Shown here piece by piece: positions 8,360 to 18,716 of a stretch of DNA of 64,000 nucleotides (within the stretch, counting starts at the first letter, position 1; every line of letters begins with the position of its first letter). Source of the DNA: Sphingomonas jaspsi DSM 18422 (lineage in GTDB: Bacteria; Pseudomonadota; Alphaproteobacteria; Sphingomonadales; Sphingomonadaceae). The notes below the pieces were generated by a model that saw nothing but the letters and a program-made list of their open reading frames with translations, made no database searches and was not told the DNA's origin. The DNA lies in assembly GCF_000585415.1 (NCBI RefSeq), contig NZ_KK073876.1, forward strand, positions 1,485,810 through 1,549,809, read 5' to 3'. The position numbers and the translations under genes are program-made.

Positions 8360-10474
8360 TTACCAGATGCGCACGCGCTGCTGCGGCGGCAGGTAAAGCT
8401 TGTCGGTCGGCTTGACGTTGAACGCCTTGTACCAGGCGTCGACGTTGCGCACGACCTCGTTCACCCGGGCGAAATCCGGGCTGTGCGGATCGGTCTGGAG
8501 CTGCTGGCGCAGCGCATCGGGACGGGTCTTGTCCCGCCAATGCTGGGCGTAGGACAGAAAGAAGCGCTGGTCGCCGGTCAGGCCGTTGATCACCGGCGCC
8601 TTCTTGCCGTTCAGCGAGAGGTGATAGGCGCGGTAGGCGATCGAGATGCCGCCAATATCGCCGATATTCTCGCCCAGCGTCAGCTTGCCGTTGATGCAGG
8701 TCTTGCCGTCGTCGATCGGGCAGACCTTGCCATATTGTTCGACCAGGCGGGCGCCCAGCTTGTCGAAGGTCGCCCGGTCTTCGTCGGTCCACCAGTTGTT
8801 GAGCGCGCCAGTGCCGTCATACTTCGAACCCTGGTCGTCGAAACCGTGGCCGATTTCGTGGCCGATGGTCGCCCCGATCGCGCCATAGTTGACCGCCGGA
8901 TCGGCGCTGAGCGCGAAGTTCGGCGCCTGCAAATAAGCGGCGGGGAACACGATCTCGTTCGCCGGCGGCATGTAATAGGCGTTGACCGTTTGCGGGGTCA
9001 TCAGCCACTTGGTCTTGTCGACCGGCTTGCGCAGTTCGTCGAGATCCTGGCTGCGCTGCCATGCACCGACCGCGATCGCGTTGGCGATCGGGTTGTCGGC
9101 CGAGATGGCGACGCCGTCATAGGTCTTGAATTTCGACGGGTAGCCGATCTTGACCCCGAAGGCGTCGAGCTTGGCGCGGGCCTTGGCCTTGGTCGCCGGG
9201 GTCATCCACGGCAATTCGGCGATGTTGAGGGCCATTGCCTTGCGCAGGTTGCCGACCAGCTGTTCCATCGCCACCTTGTTGGCCGGCGGGAAGTGGCGAT
9301 CGACGTAGATCTTGCCGATGGCTTCGCCGAGCAGGGCGTTGGTCGTGGCGACCGCACGCTGCCAACGGTCGCGCTGGGTTTTGCGGCCCTGCAGATATTG
9401 GCCGTAGAAGGCGAAGTTGGCGTCGTCGAATTCGGTCGGCAGCATGGCCGCTGAGCCGTTGAGGAACTGCGTGGTCATCCACGCCTTCCACGTGTCGAGC
9501 GGCACCGTCGGGATCAGCTTCATCATGCCCGGGAAGCCGTCGCCGAGCTTCGCGGCCTGTTCCTTGGTGAGGCCGGCATTGGCCAGTTCATCGGCCGTCG
9601 GGGGCACGCGAACGACGTTGAAGGTGTCGGTCGGCAGGTAACCCGCGGCCTTGAGGTAATTGTCGAGCGGGAAGCCGTTCGACATCGCCATGACACCGGC
9701 ATAGTCCATGCGGTTGGTGGTCAAGGCGGGATTGCGCGACAGGGCGCGGTCCCACGCCAATTCGGCGAAGCGATGTTCGAGGTTGTAGACCGCCTGGGCC
9801 GACACCTTGGGGTCGGTGTAGCCGGCCTTGCCGAGCAGGAAGGTCAGATAGTCGATGTACTTGGCCCGCATTTCCTTGTTGCGGTCGTTGTCGACGAGAT
9901 AATTGTCGCGGTCGGGCAGGCCCATGCCGCCGGTGCCGACGAATACGGTGTTGCGCGTCGGTGCACCCGGATCGATGCTGACCCCGCTGCCGAAGGGAGA
10001 AGGGATGCCGGGCTGGCCGAACAGGGTCGCCAGCTCCGCATAGTTCGAAACGCCCTGGATGCGATCGAGCCACGGCTTGGCCGGCGCCAAGCCGCGGGCA
10101 TTGATGCCGGCGAGATCGTTATAGGCGGTGAAGGTGTCGGCGACCTTCTGCTGCAGGCTGCCCGCGGGCGCCTTGGCCGCGACCGCTTCGTCGATAATCT
10201 GCTTCACCTGACGCTCGGCGCCGAGATAGAGGTCGTAGCCGACGCCATAGCCCGGGAACTGCGGCGGGATGTCGAACGACTTTTCCCACTTACCGTTCAC
10301 ATAGGCGTTGAAGTCGTCGCCCGGCTTCACGCTCTTGTCGATGTCGCCGAGGTTGAGGCCGCCCTTGGCCCAGACGAACGGGTCCGGATCCTTGACCGGC
10401 TGCTGCTGGGCATGGGCCGCGCCGGCGATGAGCACCGCGCCGCCTGCCAGCAAGGTCGATTTCCAACGATTCAT
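8360..10474 (-). CDS. M13 family zinc metallopeptidase (PepO/neprilysin-like), secreted
   Basis: A ~704-residue M13 endopeptidase. A signal peptide ending in AAHAQ suggests periplasmic or secreted location. The zinc site HEIGH (~residue 537) with the following GFDDQGSKYD, the ENIGDIGG motif that supplies the third zinc ligand (~602), and NEIVFPAAYL upstream are all present, and the protein ends in the conserved Trp of the family. M13 enzymes cleave oligopeptides. I chose ATG 10474 because GAGGGG lies 8 bases upstream; an in-frame GTG three codons earlier is possible. Monocistronic. Confidence 0.93.
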   Translation of the reverse strand: MNRWKSTLLAGGAVLIAGAAHAQQQPVKDPDPFVWAKGGLNLGDIDKSVKPGDDFNAYVNGKWEKSFDIPPQFPGYGVGYDLYLGAERQVKQIIDEAVAAKAPAGSLQQKVADTFTAYNDLAGINARGLAPAKPWLDRIQGVSNYAELATLFGQPGIPSPFGSGVSIDPGAPTRNTVFVGTGGMGLPDRDNYLVDNDRNKEMRAKYIDYLTFLLGKAGYTDPKVSAQAVYNLEHRFAELAWDRALSRNPALTTNRMDYAGVMAMSNGFPLDNYLKAAGYLPTDTFNVVRVPPTADELANAGLTKEQAAKLGDGFPGMMKLIPTVPLDTWKAWMTTQFLNGSAAMLPTEFDDANFAFYGQYLQGRKTQRDRWQRAVATTNALLGEAIGKIYVDRHFPPANKVAMEQLVGNLRKAMALNIAELPWMTPATKAKARAKLDAFGVKIGYPSKFKTYDGVAISADNPIANAIAVGAWQRSQDLDELRKPVDKTKWLMTPQTVNAYYMPPANEIVFPAAYLQAPNFALSADPAVNYGAIGATIGHEIGHGFDDQGSKYDGTGALNNWWTDEDRATFDKLGARLVEQYGKVCPIDDGKTCINGKLTLGENIGDIGGISIAYRAYHLSLNGKKAPVINGLTGDQRFFLSYAQHWRDKTRPDALRQQLQTDPHSPDFARVNEVVRNVDAWYKAFNVKPTDKLYLPPQQRVRIW

Positions 10475-10629
10475 TGCATTCACCCCTCTGTTGAGTCCGC
10501 GGACACAGGGTAGGGCGATGGAAGACCGCGTCGTGCGGCGATTGACGAACGACCGCCACGTTTCGGCAGACGGTTGAAGCCACGCTGCCTAAGTCGTGCA
10601 GCCGACAAGCAATTTTGGAATGCTGCGGA

Positions 10630-11136
10630 TCAGGCGGGGCGGAAACGAAGCGAAAGGCCGTTGATGCAATGGCGTTTTCCGGTCGGGCGCGGGCCATCGT
10701 CGAAGACATGGCCGAGGTGCCCGCCGCAGCGGCGGCAATGTTCTTCGGTGCGCAGCATGCCGAGGCTGAGGTCGCGGTCGTACAGGACGGCGTTAGGCAG
10801 CGCGGCGTAGAAGCTGGGCCAGCCGGTGCCGCTGTCGAACTTGGTGGTGGACGAGAAGAGGGGCAGGGCGCAGCCGGCGCAGACGAATGTGCCCTTGCGA
10901 TGCTCCTTCAGAAGCGGGCTGGTGAAGGGATATTCGGTGCTGGCTTCGCGCAGGATGCGAAAGCGCTCGTCGCCAAGGCGGGCGCGCCACTGCGCCGGGG
11001 TAAAGCTGACTTCGTAGCGCGCCGCGGCGGTCGACGGGCGCGCCGCCAGCGTCATCGCGCCGAGCAGTCCAATTCCGCCCAAGCCAAGGGCGGCGCGGCG
11101 GTCGAACGGGGTGGCGCTGAGCATGATCGTCTCCAT
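10630..11136 (-). CDS. msrB: peptide-methionine (R)-S-oxide reductase, Tat-exported
   Basis: A 168-residue MsrB, which reduces the R-form of methionine sulfoxide in proteins. An N-terminal twin-arginine signal (FDRRAALGLGG, ~11-21) suggests Tat export to the periplasm. The structural zinc is bound by Cys86/Cys89 and Cys134/Cys137; the catalytic Cys157 lies in RHCINGLSLRF. GTGWPSF (~103-109) is also characteristic. There is no second recycling Cys where some MsrBs have one, so the electron route is unclear. About 150 bp without a recognisable gene separates it from the M13 peptidase. Confidence 0.93.
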   Translation of the reverse strand: METIMLSATPFDRRAALGLGGIGLLGAMTLAARPSTAAARYEVSFTPAQWRARLGDERFRILREASTEYPFTSPLLKEHRKGTFVCAGCALPLFSSTTKFDSGTGWPSFYAALPNAVLYDRDLSLGMLRTEEHCRRCGGHLGHVFDDGPRPTGKRHCINGLSLRFRPA

Positions 11137-11229
11137 CGGTGTCGACTGCCATTCGCGCCGGCAGCCGGAAAAGTTTCAGTTGCCAGTCGAGCACGTCCGC
11201 GCTTTCCTGCCGATGAACGGAGGCGGGGC

Positions 11230-11894
11230 ATGGACTTTTACAAGCTGATCCAGTCGCTTGACGAACTGCTTTACGAAGTCCTGAGCTGGCTGCTCTTCTA
11301 CCCCATTACCGTATGGCGCATTCTTACAAGGCCGGTGCGGACCATGCTGTCGGTCGAGAGCGAATTGGCCGAGAGCGAGGAGATGCAGTTCGACGATATC
11401 GTCGGGCCGCCGCTTTTCCTGTTCCTGAGCCTTCTGCTGATCCACGCGGTCGAATTGGGCGCCGGGACCGGGGACGAGTTGATCAAGAGCAGCAGCGGCC
11501 TAAGCCGCTTCATTACCAGTGACTCCAACCTTATCGAGTTTCGCGCGATCATGTTCGGACTGTTGCCGCTGACCGCTGCGCGGCGGCTGGTGAAAGCGCG
11601 AGGCGGCCATCTCGACAAGCAAAACGTGCGCGCGCCCTTCTACGCGCAATGCTACGCGGCGGCGCTTTACGCGCTGGTTTTCAACCTGATCCTTACGATC
11701 GGCGCATCATGGCTGAAGGCCAAGCCCCATTATTGGCTTCCGCTGATGTTGCTGGCCAACATCTGGCTGCTTGCCGTCGAAACCGCCTGGTTTCGGCGCG
11801 AGCTGGGTTGTTCGCTCGTCCGCGGATTTGGACAAGCATTGCTGATGTTCCTTCAGTGGTGCGCGCTGTTGCTGCTGTTCGGTTTTTTCTTCCG

Positions 11895-11898
<4 letters not shown>
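11230..11898 (+). CDS. multi-pass membrane protein of unknown function
   Basis: A 222-residue inner-membrane protein from ATG 11230 (MDFYKL). Hydrophobic segments lie at ~18-33, ~61-78, ~140-158, ~168-183 and ~200-221. It has no motif I recognise; the general layout resembles the uncharacterised permease-like proteins found in many alphaproteobacteria. The longer in-frame extension upstream is antisense to msrB and is not coding. The TAG stop overlaps the TAG stop of the convergent ABC transporter gene inside a CTAG palindrome. Confidence 0.75.
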
Positions 11899-13667
<1,769 letters not shown>

Positions 13668-13802
13668 GGCGCCTGCCCTAGCAGTGTGGCCGCATTGCCT
13701 CAATCACCGCATTGCAGCGTGTGCGGCGCAGCATTTCGGTTGATAGGGGCGCAAAGCAGGCCCACAACCGTCGCCACGTGCTGAAGCAATCAAGGAAAAT
13801 AA

Positions 13803-15032
13803 ATGCTCTATGACGCCTATGAGGTGCAACGCTCGCTGCTGACCGGCGCGAGCAAGCTGGCGAACCTCGGCGCGGGATGGCTCAACAATCCGACCAATCC
13901 CTTCGGTTACAGCTCGATGGGTCCGATCGTGGCGGCGGGACTCGGTGTCTTCGCCCATGCCAGCGCGCCGCGCGGCAAGCCCGAATTCGGCATCGAAAGC
14001 GTGATGGTCGGCAAGAAGGAAGTCGCGGTCGATGAGGATATCGTGCTGCGCAAGGACTTCGGCCAGCTCAAGCGGTTCAGGAAGCTGTCGGACGAGCAGG
14101 GGGAGCCGCTGCTGATCGTCGCGCCAATGTCGGGCCATTATGCGACCCTGCTGCGCGGCACGGTCGAACGGATGCTGCCGAAGCATGACGTCTACATCAC
14201 CGACTGGCGCGACGCGAAGATGGTGCCGCTGGACGCGGGCAAGTTCGACCTCGACGACTATGTCGATTACGTCATCCTATTCTGCGAGGCGGTGAAGGAA
14301 ACCACAGGGCAGCGACCGCACATGCTGGCGGTGTGCCAGCCGTCGGTGCCGGCCTATGCCGCTACCGCGATCATGAACGGCGACAAGAACCCGGCGCGGC
14401 CCAAGACGCTAACCATGATGGGCGGGCCGGTCGATACGCGCAAGGCGCCGACCGCGGTCAACACGCTGGCGACCGAACGGCCGCACGGCTGGTTCCAGCA
14501 GAACGTGATCGCCACCGTGCCGATGATCTACCCGGGTGCGGGGCGGAAGGTCTATCCGGGCTTCCTGCAGCTGGCGGGCTTCATGACCATGAATCTGGGC
14601 AGCCACCTGATGAGCCATTGGGAGATGTTCAAGCACCTCGTCGTCGGCGACGATGAAAGCGCGGACGCGACGCGCAAATTCTACGACGAATATCTTTCGG
14701 TTTGCGACATGACGGCGGAATTCTACCTGCAGACGATCGACGTCGTGTTCCAGACCCACGCGCTGCCCAAGGGCGAATATATGCACCGCGGCAAGCGGGT
14801 CGATCCGGGCGCGATCCGCGACACCGCGTTGATGGCGATCGAGGGTGAGCGGGACGACATCAGCGGCATTGGCCAGACCAAGGCCGCGCTCGACCTGGCG
14901 GTGAAGCTGCCGGCGGCGAAGAAGCAATATCTGATGGCCAAGGAAGTCGGCCACTACGGCATCTTCAACGGCCGCAAATGGCGCGAGAAAATCGCGCCGG
15001 TGCTCGAGAAATTTATCGCGGCGAACGCCTAG
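13803..15032 (+). CDS. phaZ: intracellular polyhydroxyalkanoate depolymerase
   Basis: A 409-residue intracellular PHB/PHA depolymerase that mobilises stored polyester granules. The nucleophile is a Cys in AVCQPSVPA (~residue 178), as in the Ralstonia PhaZ1 group; acid and base candidates are the Asp in GERDDISG (~350) and the His in EVGHYGIF (~383). No signal peptide. A thiolase and a MaoC hydratase lie close by (15.8-17.5 kb) and may handle the released hydroxyacyl units, though they are on the other strand. TAG stop interlocked with the convergent DUF4126 gene. Confidence 0.92.
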   Translation: MLYDAYEVQRSLLTGASKLANLGAGWLNNPTNPFGYSSMGPIVAAGLGVFAHASAPRGKPEFGIESVMVGKKEVAVDEDIVLRKDFGQLKRFRKLSDEQGEPLLIVAPMSGHYATLLRGTVERMLPKHDVYITDWRDAKMVPLDAGKFDLDDYVDYVILFCEAVKETTGQRPHMLAVCQPSVPAYAATAIMNGDKNPARPKTLTMMGGPVDTRKAPTAVNTLATERPHGWFQQNVIATVPMIYPGAGRKVYPGFLQLAGFMTMNLGSHLMSHWEMFKHLVVGDDESADATRKFYDEYLSVCDMTAEFYLQTIDVVFQTHALPKGEYMHRGKRVDPGAIRDTALMAIEGERDDISGIGQTKAALDLAVKLPAAKKQYLMAKEVGHYGIFNGRKWREKIAPVLEKFIAANA

Positions 15033-15655
15033 GCGGTAGGCGGCGTCACGTCCTTAATCGGGCGGGGCGGAGCGACCTTTTCGAGGAAGCCCTTGATCGC
15101 GCGGCGGGCGGCGACGACCAGCCAGATCGAAAGCACGACCAGGCACAGCGCGACCAGCGCGGCGGCGACCGGGTTGGCGATGGCCAGCGCGAGGAGGCCG
15201 CCGGTGGCGACGTCCTCCGCGGTCGAGACCAGCACGTTGCTGAAGGGTTCGGGGCTGACATTGACCATGGCGCGGGCGCCAGCCTTGCCGGCATGGGCCA
15301 TGAAGGCCGCGCCGCCGCCGAGGAGGAAGCTGGCGACCTGCCACGTCGGATCGGCGCTGTCGACGATGGCAAGGCTCAGCAACGCGCCGCCGAGCGGGCG
15401 GATGACGCTGTGGATGCCGTCCCAGATGGTGTCGACGTAAGCGATCTTGTCGGCGAAAAATTCGGCGAAGGTGCCGACCGCCGAAATGGCGAGGATCCAG
15501 TTGTTGGCGAGAATGTCGAGCCCATGGAGATGTTCTGGCAGCGCGACATAGCCGAACTTCATCGCGAGGCCGGTGACGAGCGTCACGAGGTAGAGGCGCC
15601 AACCGGCGAGGAGGCTGGTGGAGGCGGCGAGCGCCATGAGTTCGACTGGTGACAA
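15029..15655 (-). CDS. DUF4126 membrane protein, TTG start
   Basis: A 208-residue membrane protein of the DUF4126 family with several hydrophobic segments and the GGGAAFMAHAGKAGAR loop (~118-133) typical of the family. Function unknown. The start is probably TTG 15655: an AAGGAGG Shine-Dalgarno (15671-15665) lies 9 bases before it, while the nearest ATG (15637) has no such site and the ORF's upstream ATG (15715) lies before the ribosome site. The stop overlaps phaZ by 4 bp. Confidence 0.85.
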   Translation of the reverse strand: MSPVELMALAASTSLLAGWRLYLVTLVTGLAMKFGYVALPEHLHGLDILANNWILAISAVGTFAEFFADKIAYVDTIWDGIHSVIRPLGGALLSLAIVDSADPTWQVASFLLGGGAAFMAHAGKAGARAMVNVSPEPFSNVLVSTAEDVATGGLLALAIANPVAAALVALCLVVLSIWLVVAARRAIKGFLEKVAPPRPIKDVTPPTA

Positions 15656-15721
15656 GGCGGCGACCCTCCTTACGCTTGGGGGTGGAAGGGTGCGGGAGAA
15701 TGGGCGTTGGCGCAAGGGGCC

Positions 15722-15746
15722 GTCACGGGGAGCAAGTCCCCGTGAC
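15722..15746. repeat. 10-bp perfect inverted repeat
   Basis: GTCACGGGGA (15722-15731) and TCCCCGTGAC (15737-15746) flank a 5-base loop in the gap between the DUF4126 and thiolase genes. There is no T run next to it on either strand. It could be a processing or weak termination structure for the thiolase transcript. Confidence 0.55.
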
Positions 15747-15777
15747 GTCAGTCCTCCGCTTCGCGAGGCTGGCCGGC

Positions 15778-15838
15778 CCTCGCCGTCTCTTGGATAAGCC
15801 GCACTCGCTTCGCTCCGTTTGGCTTATCCGCGGCGGCT
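15778..15838 (-). repeat. dispersed element, copy 1 (3' of thiolase gene)
   Basis: The blocks CCTCGCCGTCTCT (15778-15790), CTCGCTTCGCTCCGTTT (15804-15820) and CGGCGGCT (15831-15838) recur in the same order and almost the same spacing at 33347-33400. In this copy the variable spacers GGATAAGCC and GGCTTATCC are complementary, making a stem around the 17-mer. Each copy ends at the stop codon of a leftward gene. Confidence 0.7.
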
Positions 15839-17021
15839 ACAGGACCTCAAACAATCCCGCGCCGCCCATGCCGCCGCCGATGCACATGGTGGTAACGACG
15901 TAGCGAGCGCCGCGGCGCTTGCCCTCAATCAATGCGTGGCCCGCCAAGCGCGCGCCGCTCATGCCGTAGGGGTGGCCGATCGAGATCGCGCCGCCGTCGA
16001 CGTTGAGCAGTTCATCGGGGATGCCGAGCTTGTCGCGGCAGTAGAGGACCTGCACTGCGAAGGCTTCATTGAGTTCCCACAGGCCGATGTCGTCCATCTT
16101 GAGGCCGTAGCGTTCGAGCAGCTTGGGCACCGCGAAGACCGGGCCGATGCCCATTTCGTCGGGCTCGGTGCCCGCCACCGCCATGCCGATGTAGCGGCCG
16201 AGCGGTTCGAGGCCGCGCTTTTCGGCGACGCTGGCGTCCATGACGATGCAGGCCGAGGAGCCGTCGCTGAGCTGGCTGGCGTTGCCCGCGGTGATGTGGG
16301 TGTTGGGGCCGAGCACCGGGTTCAGCGAAGCGAGGCCTTCGAGCGTGGTGTCGGCGCGGTTGCCTTCGTCCTTCGACGCGGTGATTTCGCGCTTGGAGAC
16401 TTCGCCCGTTTCCTTGTCCTTGACGGTCATGGTGACGGTGGCGGGGACGATTTCGGCGTCGAAGCGGCCTTCGGCCTGCGCGGCGGCGGTGCGCTGCTGG
16501 CTGCGGAGGGCATATTCGTCCTGCGCTTCACGGCTGATGCCGTAGCGCTGGGCGACGGTTTCGGCGGTGCCGAGCATCGGCATGTAGACGTCCTTGTGCA
16601 TCGCGACGAGCGAGGGGTCGCCGCCGATCCGCATTTCGGGGGTCTGGACGAGCGAAATGCTGTCCTGGCCGCCGGCCGCGACGATATCCATGCGGTCGAT
16701 GATGACCTGCTTGGCGGCAGTGGCGATGGCCATCAGGCCCGATGCGCACTGGCGATCGATGGTCTGGCCGCTGACGCCGACCGGGCACCCGGCGCGCAGC
16801 GCGACCTGGCGGGCGATGTTGCCGGCCTGGACGCCCTGGGTGAGGACGCAGCCCCACACGACGTCGTCGATCTCGCCCGCTTCGATGCCGGCGCGTTCGA
16901 TCGCGGGGGCGAGGGAGAGGGCGCCGAGTGTCGCGCCGGGGGTGGCGTTGAACGCGCCCTTGTAGGCGCGGCCGATCGGCGTGCGGGCGGTGGAAACGAT
17001 GACGGCGTCGCGAGCGGACAT
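15837..17021 (-). CDS. acetyl-CoA C-acyltransferase (thiolase)
   Basis: A 394-residue thiolase. The acyl-accepting Cys lies in [10 protein letters not shown] (~92), the catalytic His in [12 protein letters not shown] (~350) and the second Cys in [13 protein letters not shown] (~380). It could run in the degradative direction (beta-oxidation) or condense two acetyl-CoA (PHB synthesis); sequence alone does not decide. The start has a suitable ribosome site. Upstream by 13 bp on the same strand is a MaoC-type hydratase, likely in the same operon. Confidence 0.92.
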   Translation of the reverse strand: MSARDAVIVSTARTPIGRAYKGAFNATPGATLGALSLAPAIERAGIEAGEIDDVVWGCVLTQGVQAGNIARQVALRAGCPVGVSGQTIDRQCASGLMAIATAAKQVIIDRMDIVAAGGQDSISLVQTPEMRIGGDPSLVAMHKDVYMPMLGTAETVAQRYGISREAQDEYALRSQQRTAAAQAEGRFDAEIVPATVTMTVKDKETGEVSKREITASKDEGNRADTTLEGLASLNPVLGPNTHITAGNASQLSDGSSACIVMDASVAEKRGLEPLGRYIGMAVAGTEPDEMGIGPVFAVPKLLERYGLKMDDIGLWELNEAFAVQVLYCRDKLGIPDELLNVDGGAISIGHPYGMSGARLAGHALIEGKRRGARYVVTTMCIGGGMGGAGLFEVL

Positions 17022-17034
17022 GAAGGTCTCTCCC

Positions 17035-17490
17035 TTAGGTGAAAATGAGGCCGAGCCACTGGGCGGTGAGCGCAGGCCGCTCCTCGCCTTCGATTTCGAC
17101 CGTGACGGTGTGTTTCAAAAGAAGCTGGCCCGGCGCCTTTTCGTCGGCGGCGTCGAGCGTGAAGTGGCCGCGGACGCGCTTGCCGGACTTGACCGGCGCG
17201 AGGAAGCGGACGCGGTCGAGGCCGTAATTGACGGCCATTTTCGTGGTGTCGGGCACCATCATCACGTCGGCGGCCATGCGGCTCAAGAGCGACAGCGACA
17301 GGAAGCCGTGGGCGATGGTCCCGCCGAACGGCGTCTGCGCGGCGAGCGCCGGGTCGATATGGATGAACTGATGGTCCTCGGTCGCGTCGGCGAACTGCTG
17401 GATCCGGTCTTGCGTTACCTCGATCCAGCCGGAAACGCCGACCGTCTGGCCGACTTTTGCGCGGATGTCCTCAATGCTGGCGATGGGCAT
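17035..17490 (-). CDS. MaoC-like (R)-hydratase family protein
   Basis: A 151-residue hot-dog-fold protein of the MaoC/NodN group. The hydratase signature [12 protein letters not shown] (~36-47) has the Asp/His catalytic pair, followed by [13 protein letters not shown] (~57-69). Such enzymes hydrate trans-2-enoyl-CoA to (R)-3-hydroxyacyl-CoA. It is the first gene of a leftward pair with the thiolase, which supports acyl-CoA metabolism, possibly linked to PHA turnover given phaZ nearby. Confidence 0.88.
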   Translation of the reverse strand: MPIASIEDIRAKVGQTVGVSGWIEVTQDRIQQFADATEDHQFIHIDPALAAQTPFGGTIAHGFLSLSLLSRMAADVMMVPDTTKMAVNYGLDRVRFLAPVKSGKRVRGHFTLDAADEKAPGQLLLKHTVTVEIEGEERPALTAQWLGLIFT

Positions 17491-17587
17491 GTCGAGGGTC
17501 GTCCTAGGCCCCTCGCGAAGCCGCTGGCAAGCCCTGTTGCGGTGACGCTACGGCAAGCTGGTCAACGCGCGGAAACCATCAATTGCT

Positions 17588-17623
17588 TTGACAGATGCGA
17601 ATCCGATTGCCGATAGTCGGCAA
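17588..17623 (+). promoter_or_regulatory. candidate sigma-70 promoter with overlapping inverted repeat
   Basis: A perfect TTGACA (17588-17593) is followed after 18 bp by GATAGT (17612-17617, 4 of 6 matches). The -10 lies within a 7-bp inverted repeat TTGCCGA-tag-TCGGCAA (17607-17623), a possible regulator site. It stands 44 bp before the DUF2167 gene. Confidence 0.45.
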
Positions 17624-17660
17624 CGCTCGGGAGAGGGCGAACAGACGATCGGGGGATCCA

Positions 17661-18716
17661 GTGAAGAAGTATGTGATGACGCTGGCTGCGGCCGGCCTTT
17701 TCGTGTCGGCCGTGCCTGCGATCGCCGCGGCGCGGGTCGACCCGGCGGCAGAGGATGCGCTGAAGGATGTGCCGCCCGCGGAGCGGGAAAAGGTGCTGGC
17801 GTTCGAGCGGGCGCTGCATCCGCAGAGCGGGGTGGTGAAACTGGCCGGCGGCAAGGCGTCGCTAAACCTTGGCGACCAATATTATTACCTGCCTGCCGAG
17901 GACGCGAAGAAGGTGCTGGTCGATGCGTGGGGCAACCCGCCGGAAGCCGCCAGCGACGTGCTGGGCATGGTGTTTCCTAAGGGCGCCCACTTTTACGACG
18001 GCACTTGGGGCGCCGTGCTGACCTACGACGACAGTGGTCATATCGACGACAAGGACGCGGCATCGGAAGATTATGATTCGGTGCTGAGCGACATGCGGTC
18101 GGGCGAGGCGGACGAAAATGCGGCGCGCAAGGAGGCTGGATATGGCGGCGTCCACCTGGTCGGATGGGCCCAGGCGCCGACGTACGACAGCGCATCGAAA
18201 ACGCTGATCTGGGCGCGCAACATCAAGTTCGACGGTGAGCAGGTGAACACGCTCAACTACGACGTGCGCAAGCTGGCGCGGACCGGCGTGCTGAGCATGA
18301 ACATGGTCACCAGCATGGACCGCATCGGCGAGGTTCGCGAGGCGGCCAAGGAGCTGGGGCAGACGGTCCAGTTCGACGCCGGATCGCGCTATGCCGACTT
18401 CGATTCATCGACCGACCATATGGCGGATTACGGCCTTGCCGGGCTGGTCGCGGCTGGTGCCGGGGTGGCGGTGGCCAAGAAGGTCGGACTTCTCGGCATA
18501 CTGCTGCTGTTCCTCAAGAAAGGGCTGGTTCTGGTGATTGCGGCCGCAGCCGGCGCCTTTGCCTGGATCAAGCGCAAGCTCGGTTTCGGCGGTAGCGAAG
18601 AGGTGGCCGACGACTATGGCTATGACGAAGCGCCGGTCGAGCCCTTGCCTGAAGCACCCGATGCACCCGAAGCGCCCGCAAGCGCGGACGCGTCCGACAC
18701 CGGCGCGACCGGCTGA
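17661..18716 (+). CDS. DUF2167 family membrane-anchored protein
   Basis: A 351-residue protein of the DUF2167 family. The start is probably GTG 17661, preceded by GGGGGA; it gives a clean signal peptide (KKYVMTLAAAGLF to AIAAA). A large extracytoplasmic domain follows, then two C-terminal hydrophobic segments (~255-270 and ~275-300) and an acidic Pro/Ala tail. E. coli has no well-studied homologue and the function is unknown. The last 97 bp overlap, antisense, the end of the convergent mscS-like gene, an unusually long coding overlap. Confidence 0.85.
   Translation: MKKYVMTLAAAGLFVSAVPAIAAARVDPAAEDALKDVPPAEREKVLAFERALHPQSGVVKLAGGKASLNLGDQYYYLPAEDAKKVLVDAWGNPPEAASDVLGMVFPKGAHFYDGTWGAVLTYDDSGHIDDKDAASEDYDSVLSDMRSGEADENAARKEAGYGGVHLVGWAQAPTYDSASKTLIWARNIKFDGEQVNTLNYDVRKLARTGVLSMNMVTSMDRIGEVREAAKELGQTVQFDAGSRYADFDSSTDHMADYGLAGLVAAGAGVAVAKKVGLLGILLLFLKKGLVLVIAAAAGAFAWIKRKLGFGGSEEVADDYGYDEAPVEPLPEAPDAPEAPASADASDTGATG

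Noticed and set aside
10484..10629. Possible gene between the M13 peptidase and msrB
   Set aside because: No frame with a ribosome site and coding-like codon use; it appears to be only leader and trailer DNA.
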